Shown here: piece after piece, positions 53,696 to 61,681 of the stretch
How positions within the stretch are numbered: position 1 is the stretch's first letter
Layout of the letters: each line of letters opens with the position of its first letter
Assembly (NCBI GenBank): GCA_947498815.1
Contig: CANMLU010000019.1
Coordinates: 1-64,000, forward strand
DNA: 64,000 nucleotides
Reading direction: 5' to 3'
DNA from: an uncultured Aquimarina sp.
GTDB lineage: Bacteria > Bacteroidota > Bacteroidia > Flavobacteriales > Flavobacteriaceae
Program-made: the position numbers and the translations under genes
The notes under the pieces: model-generated
Databases searched by the model: none
What the model saw: only the letters and a program-made list of their open reading frames with translations
What the model was told of the DNA's origin: nothing

Positions 53696-54469
53696 CTATT
53701 TCTTCATTGCTTGAGCCTTACCAAGATGAACATCCACTTGATTGGCCTCTACACTTTTTGGAAACTCATTTTTAATTCGTTCCAAATATTGAATTGCAAC
53801 ATCTACTTTATCCAATGAGATAGCTGTTATCGCTGCTTTTAATAAAAACTTTGGTGTTGTAAAGTCATTCGTCTTTACTTTTACAGCTTTTTCATAATAT
53901 CCCAAAGCTTCTTCTATTTGATCCAATTGTGAAAATGCATCTCCAATACCTCCTAAAGCCAAAGGTCCTAGCATTTCATCATCACTCTTAAAATCATCAA
54001 GGTATTCGATAGCTTCTTGATATTTGCTCATATTTAAGTAAGAAAAACCTGCGTAATAATTCGCTAGATTCCCTGCCTTTGTTCCTCCATAATTTTCAAT
54101 AATCTCAAGGAACCCATACTTACCCTCACCGCCATTAAGCGCTAAGTTGTATATAGAATCTCTAACTGTGCTATTACCATTTACTGCAATATCAAAGTAT
54201 TGTTGAGCTTTGAACATTTCATTTGCAGCTTCTTGCTCTTTTGGTTCTTGGATAAACTTTTGAAATCCTAAATATCCAAGGATAACAATTGCTATCACAC
54301 CAACGGCTCCAAGTATATATTTTTGATTAGCTGCAACCCATTCTTCGGTTCTGGAAGCTCCTTCGTCTAAGGTGTTAAACACCTCGGCGGTTGTTGAGTT
54401 CTCCTCAACCTGTTCAACTTCTTCAGCTTTATTTTTGGGTTTGTAACCTCTTTTCTTGTAAGTTGCCAT
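53696..54469 (-). CDS. TPR membrane protein, YfgM-like
   Basis: 257 aa. Acidic cytoplasmic N-terminus (~1-50), one transmembrane helix (~51-71), then a periplasmic TPR region with the repeated YYAGFSYLNMSKYQEAIEYL and GIGDAFSQLDQIEEALGYYEKA. It matches the YfgM/TPR_21 chaperone-like family that associates with the Sec translocon in other bacteria. A TATTTTTG -7 box lies at 54497-54490 on the minus strand. Divergent from recF. Confidence 0.85.
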   Translation of the reverse strand: MATYKKRGYKPKNKAEEVEQVEENSTTAEVFNTLDEGASRTEEWVAANQKYILGAVGVIAIVILGYLGFQKFIQEPKEQEAANEMFKAQQYFDIAVNGNSTVRDSIYNLALNGGEGKYGFLEIIENYGGTKAGNLANYYAGFSYLNMSKYQEAIEYLDDFKSDDEMLGPLALGGIGDAFSQLDQIEEALGYYEKAVKVKTNDFTTPKFLLKAAITAISLDKVDVAIQYLERIKNEFPKSVEANQVDVHLGKAQAMKK

Positions 54470-54605
54470 AAATTTTCTTTAATGAAGGGCAAAAATAAAA
54501 TATTTATTCATAATTAAAAGCACAACTATTTATTATTTTTGAATATTTTGCACAGATTAATTATGAATCCCACAATAGTTGCGATCCCTTGATCATCAGT
54601 ACTTT

Positions 54606-55706
54606 ATGATTTTAAATTCTCTTTCTCTTATCAATTATAAAAATTTTGAATCCATCAGTTTCGAATTTGATGATAAAATAAACTGTCTTGTTGGAAATAA
54701 TGGGGTTGGAAAAACAAATATTCTGGACGCTATATATCACTTATCTTTTGGAAAAAGTTATTTTAATCCAATCACTGGTCAGAACATTAAACATCATAAA
54801 GATTTTTTTGTTATTGAGGGGCTTTATACAAAAGACAATAGAGATGAAAAAGTTATAGTTAGCGCCAAAAGAGGTCAAAAAAAGGTGATTAAACGTAATG
54901 GAAAAACCTATGATACATTTAGTGCACATATTGGTTTTTTGCCTTTAGTAATTATTTCGCCGGCTGATAGGGATCTGATTACCGAAGGCAGTGATACTCG
55001 TCGTAAATTTATTGATGGGGTCATCTCGCAAAGCGATCAAAGCTATCTTGCTACCCTTTTGAAATACTCCAAATTAGTATCACAACGCAATGCATTACTA
55101 AAATATTTTGCAGTTAATACTACTTTTGACCCAACACAATTGGAAATTTATAACGAACAACTTCATGAACATGGAAGTGTTATCTATAAAAAGAGAGCCG
55201 ATTTTTTGGAGACTTTTATTCCGATATTTATAAAAAGATATGAGGCTATTAGTTCTGGTGAAGAAAAAGTATCTCTTGTATATCAGAGTAAGCTAGCTGA
55301 AACAGATTTATTAACATTACTAGAGCAAAATCTACCCAAGGACCGCATGCTGCAATATACAAGTGTAGGTGTACACAAAGATGATTTATCTTTTGAAATT
55401 GAAGGATTTCCCATTAAGAAGTTTGGTAGCCAGGGGCAACAAAAATCATTTTTAATTGCCTTAAAACTTGCTCAATTCGACTTTATTAAAAAACAGAGTA
55501 AAGTAAACCCTATTTTATTATTGGACGATATTTTTGACAAACTCGATGAGAAACGTGTTGAGCATATTATTAAATTAGTAGATGATCAAAATTTTGGTCA
55601 GTTATTTATTAGTGACACTCATGCAGATCGAACCGAAGAAGTTGTAAAAAAAATATCACAATCTTATAAGATTATTAAACTAAACAATAACGGGGAAGTA
55701 ATATAA
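54606..55706 (+). CDS. recF: DNA replication/repair protein RecF
   Basis: 366 aa from the ATG at 54606 ([21 protein letters not shown]); the frame is open to TTG at 54579, but the usual RecF start is MxLxxLxLxNFRN. Walker [23 protein letters not shown] (~31), the ABC signature in [10 protein letters not shown] and [14 protein letters not shown]. It loads RecA at single-strand gaps with RecO and RecR. Followed by two small genes, all in one run. Confidence 0.95.
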   Translation: MILNSLSLINYKNFESISFEFDDKINCLVGNNGVGKTNILDAIYHLSFGKSYFNPITGQNIKHHKDFFVIEGLYTKDNRDEKVIVSAKRGQKKVIKRNGKTYDTFSAHIGFLPLVIISPADRDLITEGSDTRRKFIDGVISQSDQSYLATLLKYSKLVSQRNALLKYFAVNTTFDPTQLEIYNEQLHEHGSVIYKKRADFLETFIPIFIKRYEAISSGEEKVSLVYQSKLAETDLLTLLEQNLPKDRMLQYTSVGVHKDDLSFEIEGFPIKKFGSQGQQKSFLIALKLAQFDFIKKQSKVNPILLLDDIFDKLDEKRVEHIIKLVDDQNFGQLFISDTHADRTEEVVKKISQSYKIIKLNNNGEVI

Positions 55707-55712
55707 CCAGCT

Positions 55713-56129
55713 ATGAAAAAGACCTTATACCTATTATTGATATGTCTTTTTGTACTTTCTTGCTCAAAATCGGATCCACAAGAGTATAGTAAACATCTTA
55801 ATGGATATTGGGAAATTGAACGCGTTGTACTACCCGATGGAACAGAAAAAAAATATAATTTCAATCAAAGTATTGACTTTTTTGAAGTGAACGACTCTAT
55901 AGGTATTCGTAAAAAGGTACAACCAAAATTAGATGGCAGTTTTATCATAACCCAGGATAATAAAGTATTCATTTTAAAAATAGAAAATGACAGTTTAAGA
56001 ATGCGGTATAAAACTCCTATATCCTCATGGGAAGAAACCATTATTTCTGCAAAAGAAAACCAAATAGTGATCAAAAATGAATCTGGAAATGTGTACTTTT
56101 ACAGACCTTATAAAAAGATCCAGTTATAA
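55713..56129 (+). CDS. Lipocalin-like small lipoprotein
   Basis: 138 aa, lipobox LSCSK (Cys17). The remaining residues are beta-rich: GYWEIERVVLPDGTEKKYNF, then GSFIITQDNKVFILKIENDSLRMRY. This order fits the lipocalin-like/DUF4488-type fold of Bacteroidota. It lies between recF and the DUF721 gene, overlapping the latter by 1 nt. Function unknown. Confidence 0.78.
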   Translation: MKKTLYLLLICLFVLSCSKSDPQEYSKHLNGYWEIERVVLPDGTEKKYNFNQSIDFFEVNDSIGIRKKVQPKLDGSFIITQDNKVFILKIENDSLRMRYKTPISSWEETIISAKENQIVIKNESGNVYFYRPYKKIQL

Positions 56130-56425
56130 TGGCCAAACGGCATCAAGAACAGCAAAGTTTAAATGAAGTCTTAAAAGACTTTGTTTCAAATAACAACCTT
56201 CAAAAAGGACTTGATAAAGTTGCTGTACGTGACGTTTGGGAAAAAGTAATGGGACCTGCAATTACCAAATACACGCAAAACATTAAATTAGATCGTAAAA
56301 CATTATTTGTGCAACTTACCTCTTCGGTTTTACGCGAAGAACTAAGTTATGGTAAAGAAAAAATCATCACTAATCTTAATGAAGAATTAGGTCGAGAGTT
56401 AATTACAAAATTGATTCTTAGATAA
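56129..56425 (+). CDS. DUF721 / DciA-like protein
   Basis: 98 aa. SLNEVLKDFVSNNNLQKGLDKVAVRDVWEKVMGPAITKYTQNIKLDRKTLFVQLTSSVLREELS is the DUF721 pattern. In DciA, this KH-like domain helps load the replicative helicase, and linkage to recF supports a replication role. It is the end of the recF run. A remnant of its last 21 codons occurs at 57783-57848. Confidence 0.85.
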   Translation: MAKRHQEQQSLNEVLKDFVSNNNLQKGLDKVAVRDVWEKVMGPAITKYTQNIKLDRKTLFVQLTSSVLREELSYGKEKIITNLNEELGRELITKLILR

Positions 56426-56614
56426 TGTTTCCTTGTTAAACAAAGTCTTTAAGTTTGTTTACAAATAACTTTTCATCTTTGAAATATGTGATATTCAAAA
56501 TTGTTCCTTTAAAGAGACATAGAGCTTCAATATCCTTAATCGATCAAGTATTGGATTACGCTAAAAATAACATTCATACTTACATAACCATCTATAAATG
56601 TAATTTTCACATGT

Positions 56615-56671
56615 ATTTTAATTTATAATGGGCAAGCTATAGTTTATAGTTTGCCCATTATAAATTAAAAT
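56615..56671. repeat. Long near-perfect hairpin, 57 nt
   Basis: Arms 56615-56641 and 56645-56671 pair over 27 bp with one G-T wobble and a 3 nt loop; the outer 21 bp are perfect (ATTTTAATTTATAATGGGCAA). It lies 190 nt after the DUF721 gene and 80 nt before the metalloprotease gene. It could be a terminator, a MITE-like remnant or a protein-binding site. The rest of 56426-56750 shows no gene. Confidence 0.75.
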
Positions 56672-56750
56672 AGCACATTCACAAAACCACTATAGTAACT
56701 GGCAAATATTCATGATATTTTCAAATTTCAATTAATAATTAAAATTTATT

Positions 56751-57569
56751 ATGAAAAGCACATATTTATTTGCCATAGGTTTGTCATTAACACTTTTTTT
56801 GACTTCTTGTGAACAAGAAGAAGATTCAATCACAATGGAAGTAGATCAACTTCAGGAGTTAGAACCCACAAAAGATCATCTTCTTTTTTTAGAATCATTA
56901 AAGATAAATACTCGAAACGCAATTCTGAAGAATATTACACGTCCAGACGGGATTACTACTCAATATCTAATCTCTGGGGATATCGCTGTTTCAATAGAAT
57001 CTTATGAAGATTATAAATCTTCATCAAACCCATCTAACAAGCAGTATCGATCACAATTTATAGTAGCACCAGAGCATCGTGAGATAATAATAAGATCTGA
57101 TGTTTGGTCCTATGACATGCGATTAGCCATAGAGCGGGTTGTAGAAAATTATAATAGACTTGAGAATACACTTAAATTTAAAATTGATCCCTATGTAAAT
57201 GATCAAAATGCAGATATTGTAATTTATTCTAATTTTAGTACTGACGTAGGTGGAAGAGCAGAATTTCCGAGCAGTGATGGACGACCTGGTAAATGGATCG
57301 AATTGGATGGTGGTTTAAACAATCTTGGTTTTAATGTTATCAAACATGTGATTGCTCATGAAATAGGGCATTGCGTAGGACTAAGACATCAAGATTTTAG
57401 AACTCTTGCATCCTGCGGTGGCGGCAACGGGAATGGATTCATAGCGCTTATTCCAGGAACACCTGCTGCAGAAGACGAACCCTCTATCATGATAGCATGT
57501 TATGATGCAAACACCGCTACAGGAGAATTTACAAGCTCTGATAAGCTAGCATTAAATACGCTTTATTAA
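56751..57569 (+). CDS. M57-type (HExxHxxGxxH) metalloprotease lipoprotein
   Basis: 272 aa, lipobox LTSC (Cys20). A ~80 residue N-terminal part precedes the protease domain with HEIGHCVGLRH (H203, E204, H207, H213), the zinc-binding metzincin motif, in the M57/dual-action HEIGH group. A Met-turn-type SIMIACYD follows. It is probably anchored outside the cell and cuts proteins; the substrate is unknown. It is bracketed by the DUF721 gene and a remnant of its 3' end, so it looks like an inserted cassette. Confidence 0.88.
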   Translation: MKSTYLFAIGLSLTLFLTSCEQEEDSITMEVDQLQELEPTKDHLLFLESLKINTRNAILKNITRPDGITTQYLISGDIAVSIESYEDYKSSSNPSNKQYRSQFIVAPEHREIIIRSDVWSYDMRLAIERVVENYNRLENTLKFKIDPYVNDQNADIVIYSNFSTDVGGRAEFPSSDGRPGKWIELDGGLNNLGFNVIKHVIAHEIGHCVGLRHQDFRTLASCGGGNGNGFIALIPGTPAAEDEPSIMIACYDANTATGEFTSSDKLALNTLY

Positions 57570-57618
57570 TATATCACACATAATACTGGATAACAATTCT
57601 TTAATTTACTAAAAAAAG

Positions 57619-57664
57619 CAAAGCCATTTATATTACCATATACTTTTTTGTTAGTGGCTTTTTT
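57619..57664 (+). terminator. Terminator after the M57 protease gene
   Basis: AAAGCCA pairs with TGGCTTT across a long loop, followed by a T tract. The structured element starts in the same T tract. Confidence 0.55.
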
Positions 57665-57740
57665 TGGGGCGACCAGCTTTTTTACTGCATACAAGCATAA
57701 GCTGGTCTTATAAAACTTATCCGGTTATTACCCGGATAGG
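57650..57740 (+). ncRNA. Two-hairpin structured element, copy 1
   Basis: After GTTAGTGG-T7-GGGGC come stem 1 GACCAGCTT/AAGCTGGTC (57671-57679/57699-57707), an 8 nt linker TTATAAAA, and stem 2 CTTATCCGG/CCGGATAGG (57716-57724/57732-57740). Copy 2 at 60547-60635 keeps both stems with a compensating C-G to T-A change in stem 1. It lies right after the protease terminator. The strand is inferred from the flanking genes. Confidence 0.5.
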
Positions 57741-57782
57741 TTTTTATTAAGTTTTTTAAAAGCGACGTATATGTAACCTTTT

Positions 57783-57848
57783 AAAATCATCATTAACCTT
57801 AAAGAGAAAGTCGGTCGAGAGTTAATTACAAAATTGATTCTTAGATAA
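57783..57848 (+). pseudogene. 3' remnant of a DUF721 gene
   Basis: In frame this reads KIIINLKEKVGRELITKLILR-stop, against KIITNLNEELGRELITKLILR-stop at the end of the intact gene (56360-56425). The last ~35 bp are identical. It is a partial duplicate, so the M57 cassette and structured element between the two copies probably arrived by duplication or insertion at this gene end. Confidence 0.8.
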
Positions 57849-57886
57849 ATCTAATTTTCGGGTTTATAAGAATTATTCTGTCCCTT

Positions 57887-59329
57887 TTACGGAATATCTA
57901 TATTCACACAATATTTAGTGGTATTCGAACACCCTTGAACTTCGGTTACGATACAAATTTCATAAGAAGTGCCCTGATCAAACTGAAAGGTAAATATATT
58001 ATCACCTCCAGTACCTCCATCGGTCTCTTGTGGTTCACCATTTATCGTCCATTCATAGGTAATATCTGTAATCCCTAAGAAATCAGCAGTAAAATCATAA
58101 GTACTGGTAACACCTTGTTGTTCTGCAATGAAAAATGGTTCTGGGCACACTATTATTTCTTCACAAAATTCTATTCCACTTGGGCAAAATGGTGTTTCGG
58201 TAGCGATACAAACTTTATGCACTCCTGGCGTAAATTGAAATATAAATCTATTGTCACCATTTGCTCCTCCATCATTTTCTTCAACAACTTGTTCATCAAC
58301 TATCCAATTATATGTTACTTCGCTTATTTCTGGAAATTCGGCAATAAAGTTATATGAAAATGTATCTGGTTCTTGCATGCCTTCGAACATTAGGTTCGGG
58401 CAAATTTCTTCTACAATCACTTCTTTACAGACTTTGGTTCCTTCTGGACAATCCGGAGTAATGATTTTTATACAAAGTTCGTAGGCTCCAGGGGCGGTAA
58501 ACTCTCTTACAAAAGGTCTTCCATCTATAATCACATCGGCAATCGTGTCTCCGTTAATACTAAAAAACAACTCGTACCTATCCTTAATTTCAAAATCCGG
58601 TATAATCTGAAAAGCTGTATCCGAAACAGGTTCTATATCAAATCGAACATCTGGACAATTGATACAATCACTAATGAGCTGGTAGAATTCAAAATACGTG
58701 GCAACTCTTGTGGATAAAAATTCTGGTGCTGCCAATATGTTTATCGGAAATTTAAAATTAGGTTGATAATCAAACTCTTGGTTTTGGTAAAAGACATCAA
58801 ATTCATCATCATTGGCAATGATTATTTCTTCCTTAGTATCATTTATTAAAGTAACGGGGTAATCAAATTTAACGCACTTTCTGAAGGATGTATTAAAATC
58901 TTCTCGAAACGTATTAATATCACAAAGTTCAATATTTTTTATAAAATCTGACTCATTATTAATACTTGCGATAGAATCATTTTTGTTGAACTTAATCTCA
59001 ATCGGGAAAACAACTGCGCTAATATTAAAATTAGCACTCTGACTAGAAACAACATCGATCAGACCATCATAATTATCCAATCGTATATTTGAATTTGTAT
59101 TATATCCCAATACTATAGGGTATTCAAATTTAAAGCATAATTCGCTTTCAGGTATTGCTTCAGGCCCAGAGGTCAAACTACGAAGAACTGTAACCAATGA
59201 CGTACTGTTTGTAATATCATTTTCATCGGTATCTGGAAAAATTGAATCATCATTTACACAAGCACTCAACAGTACTGTTGTAGTTATCAAAAAACCTCGA
59301 AAGTATGTAGTAAAATTCTTCAAAAACAA
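57887..59329 (-). CDS. Lipoprotein with PKD-like repeats
   Basis: 480 aa, lipobox SAC (Cys24). Residues ~45-215 hold two related beta segments (CFKFEYPIVLGYN, CVKFDYPVTLIND). Three PKD-like domains follow (~225-310, ~310-395, ~395-480), each beginning CPxxxF and containing a YELCIxxxTPDCPxGxxxC type end with three Cys. It is a surface protein, perhaps an adhesin or glycan binder. Homologous to the gene at 61682-63148 and preceded by the same promoter-like element. Confidence 0.8.
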   Translation of the reverse strand: MFLKNFTTYFRGFLITTTVLLSACVNDDSIFPDTDENDITNSTSLVTVLRSLTSGPEAIPESELCFKFEYPIVLGYNTNSNIRLDNYDGLIDVVSSQSANFNISAVVFPIEIKFNKNDSIASINNESDFIKNIELCDINTFREDFNTSFRKCVKFDYPVTLINDTKEEIIIANDDEFDVFYQNQEFDYQPNFKFPINILAAPEFLSTRVATYFEFYQLISDCINCPDVRFDIEPVSDTAFQIIPDFEIKDRYELFFSINGDTIADVIIDGRPFVREFTAPGAYELCIKIITPDCPEGTKVCKEVIVEEICPNLMFEGMQEPDTFSYNFIAEFPEISEVTYNWIVDEQVVEENDGGANGDNRFIFQFTPGVHKVCIATETPFCPSGIEFCEEIIVCPEPFFIAEQQGVTSTYDFTADFLGITDITYEWTINGEPQETDGGTGGDNIFTFQFDQGTSYEICIVTEVQGCSNTTKYCVNIDIP

Positions 59330-59346
59330 TCTTTTTTATATATCTA

Positions 59347-59376
59347 AAACGTTTATAATGACGTTGACCCTACCCC
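59347..59376 (-). promoter_or_regulatory. ECF-type promoter of PKD gene 1
   Basis: On the minus strand GGGGTAGGGT (59376-59367), 15 nt, then CGTTT (59351-59347). The same two blocks with the same spacing precede the other PKD gene at 63207-63236. CGTTT is a usual -10 type for ECF sigma factors. The -10 ends 17 nt before the start codon. Confidence 0.55.
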
Positions 59377-59442
59377 CATTTTCGATTAAGTTCATGGCAA
59401 TTAATGTATAAAAAATAAAATTAGAATCAAAAAACACAAGCA

Positions 59443-59630
59443 CTAGTTGTACGTATGACTTACATCCTCTTCTATTAAAAATTCTAGTACATGACAAGTG
59501 GAAGAATGAATATTATCAGTATCAAATTCATACTCTGTTTCATGGATCGGGTCAATATTATTAAAAAAATCTTGATAAGTACTATGCATGAATCTACTCC
59601 TCTTTTGACCTTAAAACCATCCTGATCCAT
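59443..59630 (-). pseudogene. Possible frameshifted small gene
   Basis: On the minus strand, ATG at 59630 opens MDQDGFKVKRGVD, and a different frame from ATG at 59589 continues as MHSTYQDFFNNIDPI...SHTYN to a stop at 59443 (48 aa, acidic). One frameshift near 59590 would join them to about 61 aa. The composition looks coding, but I recognise no family. The remaining text of 59330-59927 shows only AT-rich sequence and the promoter element. Confidence 0.3.
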
Positions 59631-59927
59631 TATCTTATGTTTACCCTAGTTCACTAAATTAAACTCTTTGAATTTATTATTCCAAAAAACGAGTGCATAA
59701 TTTTATGGTTTCTTCCGAGTTTTAGTTTTTTGTATAATCGGATTAATTGAACTAGCCTTCCCTACCGAATAATCTTTACACGTTATTACTAATACATTAT
59801 AATAAATGGAAATACTCAATCACAAATTTAAAATATCCATTTATCAATCATAATAAAACATTCACAAAATCATTATTGTATGTAATAATTATATTGTTTT
59901 TTTTACAGTTCTAAAACATTTTATAGT

Positions 59928-60518
59928 ATGAAAACATTTTTAAAAAATGTAGCCATTGTAGTATTGGCTATTGTATGTTTTTCTTGTGAACAAGAAACCA
60001 TAGAAACAACATTGCAAGAAAATGCAAAACCACAAACAGAAGGAAAGGTAGTAAACAAAGCTACCCGTGTTACTGACCTTACTAGTTCTATAAACACTCG
60101 TGAAAGTCTATTTTTGGATCGAATTATTTGTGGCACGAATGTTCGTATAAAAAGAGGCGTTAAAATAACTATTGGTGATTTCTTGTATACCCTGCGAGCC
60201 GAAGATGGTAATTTTGTATGTTATAACCTTAAAAAAGGTCCTGGCGACCCAGATTCTCATCCGGTTTGGGCAACCGGCACCGAGAACAAAGGTGTAGAAT
60301 ATATTTATATTCAAGAAGATGGTAATGTTGTTGCCTATACAAAAGATTTTAAAAAAGTTTGGGAATCAGATTTATACTCGATGTATGACTGCAGTCCACG
60401 CGTAACTAATGGATGGTATGGATTTATAAATGGAGATCTTATAACAAACCCTTCAAGAATTCCAGGGAGTTGGAGTGCTAAACGTTCAATGCCAGTAAAA
60501 TACCCGCAAAATTATTAG
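59928..60518 (+). CDS. Bulb-type lectin-domain lipoprotein, copy 1
   Basis: 196 aa, lipobox FSC (Cys20). The middle has B-lectin repeats: AEDGNFVCY (imperfect) and QEDGNVVAY, which matches the mannose-binding motif QxDxNxVxY. It ends with a short Cys- and aromatic-rich tail (MPVKYPQNY). It is probably surface-anchored and binds mannose-type sugars. Its N-terminus and a 116 bp middle block are nearly identical to copy 2 at 60687, while the other parts differ strongly. Confidence 0.83.
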   Translation: MKTFLKNVAIVVLAIVCFSCEQETIETTLQENAKPQTEGKVVNKATRVTDLTSSINTRESLFLDRIICGTNVRIKRGVKITIGDFLYTLRAEDGNFVCYNLKKGPGDPDSHPVWATGTENKGVEYIYIQEDGNVVAYTKDFKKVWESDLYSMYDCSPRVTNGWYGFINGDLITNPSRIPGSWSAKRSMPVKYPQNY

Positions 60519-60535
60519 TATTGTCATTTATTGCT

Positions 60536-60563
60536 ATACACTTGTAGTTAGTGTATTTTTTTT
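60536..60563 (+). terminator. Terminator after lectin copy 1
   Basis: ATACACT (60536-60542) pairs with AGTGTAT (60550-60556), followed by eight T. Confidence 0.7.
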
Positions 60564-60635
60564 TGGGGCGACCAGTTTTTTCTACATAGCCAATAAACTG
60601 GTCTTATAGAACTTATCCGGTTACTGCCGGATAAG
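60547..60635 (+). ncRNA. Two-hairpin structured element, copy 2
   Basis: GTTAGTG, T tract, GGGGC, then stem 1 GACCAGTTT/AAACTGGTC (60570-60578/60595-60603), an 8 nt linker TTATAGAA, and stem 2 CTTATCCGG/CCGGATAAG (60612-60620/60627-60635). Compared with copy 1, stem 1 pair C-G becomes T-A and a G-T in stem 2 becomes A-T, while loops vary. It ends 51 nt before lectin copy 2, so it could be a leader element. Confidence 0.5.
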
Positions 60636-60686
60636 TCTTACCAACTTTTTTTAAAAAACAAACAAACCCTTAAAACCTTTTATAGT

Positions 60687-61286
60687 ATGAAAACCATGTT
60701 AAAAAATGTAGCCATTGTAGTATTGGCTATCGTATCCTTTTCTTGTGAACAAGAAACCATAGAAACAACATTGCAAGAAAATGCAAAACCACAAACAGAA
60801 GAAACTTTGTTAAGTAAAGCACAGTACGTAGTAGATATAAATCAAAGCTTTATCGACAATCGTATAAGCAATAATGGTTTTGTATTTATAAATCAAGGTG
60901 GGTGTGCAAGTATTAATTGGAGGATTGTTAAAGGTACTGGATTCATTGTAAATAATTTTTGGTACATTCTACAAACCGATGGTAATTTTGTATGTTACAA
61001 CCTTAACAAAGGTCCTGGCGACCCAGATTCTCATCCGGTTTGGGCAACCGGCACCGAGAACAAAGGTGTAGAATATATTTATATTCAAGAAGATGCTAAT
61101 GTTGTTGCCTATTCAAAAGATTTTAAGGTCATTTGGGATTCTAAAACTTCAGTACCTACTTGTAATAGGTTCAAGTATTGGGCAATAACTGCAAAAGGAA
61201 ATATTAATTTATCGACGCTATCAAATTCGGGGCCCGGTTTTAGAACCAGTGTAGATATGCCCGTAACATACCCAGCTAATTATTAA
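60687..61286 (+). CDS. Bulb-type lectin-domain lipoprotein, copy 2
   Basis: 199 aa, lipobox FSC (Cys20). Both QTDGNFVCY and QEDANVVAY match QxDxNxVxY, so two sugar sites are likely. Nucleotides 61011-61126 differ from 60237-60352 in only two places, whereas the segments before and after are much more divergent. This mosaic fits gene conversion between tandem copies. The C-terminal end MPVTYPANY echoes copy 1. No terminator is obvious directly behind. Confidence 0.83.
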   Translation: MKTMLKNVAIVVLAIVSFSCEQETIETTLQENAKPQTEETLLSKAQYVVDINQSFIDNRISNNGFVFINQGGCASINWRIVKGTGFIVNNFWYILQTDGNFVCYNLNKGPGDPDSHPVWATGTENKGVEYIYIQEDANVVAYSKDFKVIWDSKTSVPTCNRFKYWAITAKGNINLSTLSNSGPGFRTSVDMPVTYPANY

Positions 61287-61602
61287 ATAAGAGTCATATA
61301 GTATGTGCTCGCAGTTCGTATGCTGCATAAAAATTCTAAACACTAGCTAGAGATGATTGCCTCCTCTAATAAAGAAAAGTTCGATATAAGAAGTGTTGTA
61401 TTTTATCTAGTAAGAAGGCCTTATAGGATAAAAGTCAAGTTTTAACGGTGATATCAAATTTATTGTTGTAGAACTCATTCACAACAGCACTAAGGATAAC
61501 CATCGTTAATACTAAACGCTTTTGGGAACATCATACGGAAGTGTGAATATAAAGCTGAAACAGGCTTATATTTCCACTCTCCATCTTACTCTTATAAACA
61601 AA

Positions 61603-61636
61603 ATTCCCCGGAAGTATGGCTTTGCTTCCAGGGAAT
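61603..61636 (-). terminator. Terminator of PKD gene 2
   Basis: ATTCCC-C-GGAAG faces CTTCC-A-GGGAAT: 11 bp with one mismatch and a 10 nt loop. On the minus strand it is followed by TTTTG. The rest of 61287-61681 shows no gene; an imperfect hairpin is centred near 61556, and GTTCGATATAAG (61379) repeats the palindrome core from 901. Confidence 0.7.
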
Positions 61637-61681
61637 AATAACCTAATTAATCTAACCTAACTAACCTATTGTTTATCTCTT

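Noticed and set aside
57650-60635. Integron cassette attC sites for the two-hairpin elements
   Set aside because: No GTTRRRY/RYYYAAC core pair at the element ends, no integrase gene, and neighbouring genes have own leaders and terminators.
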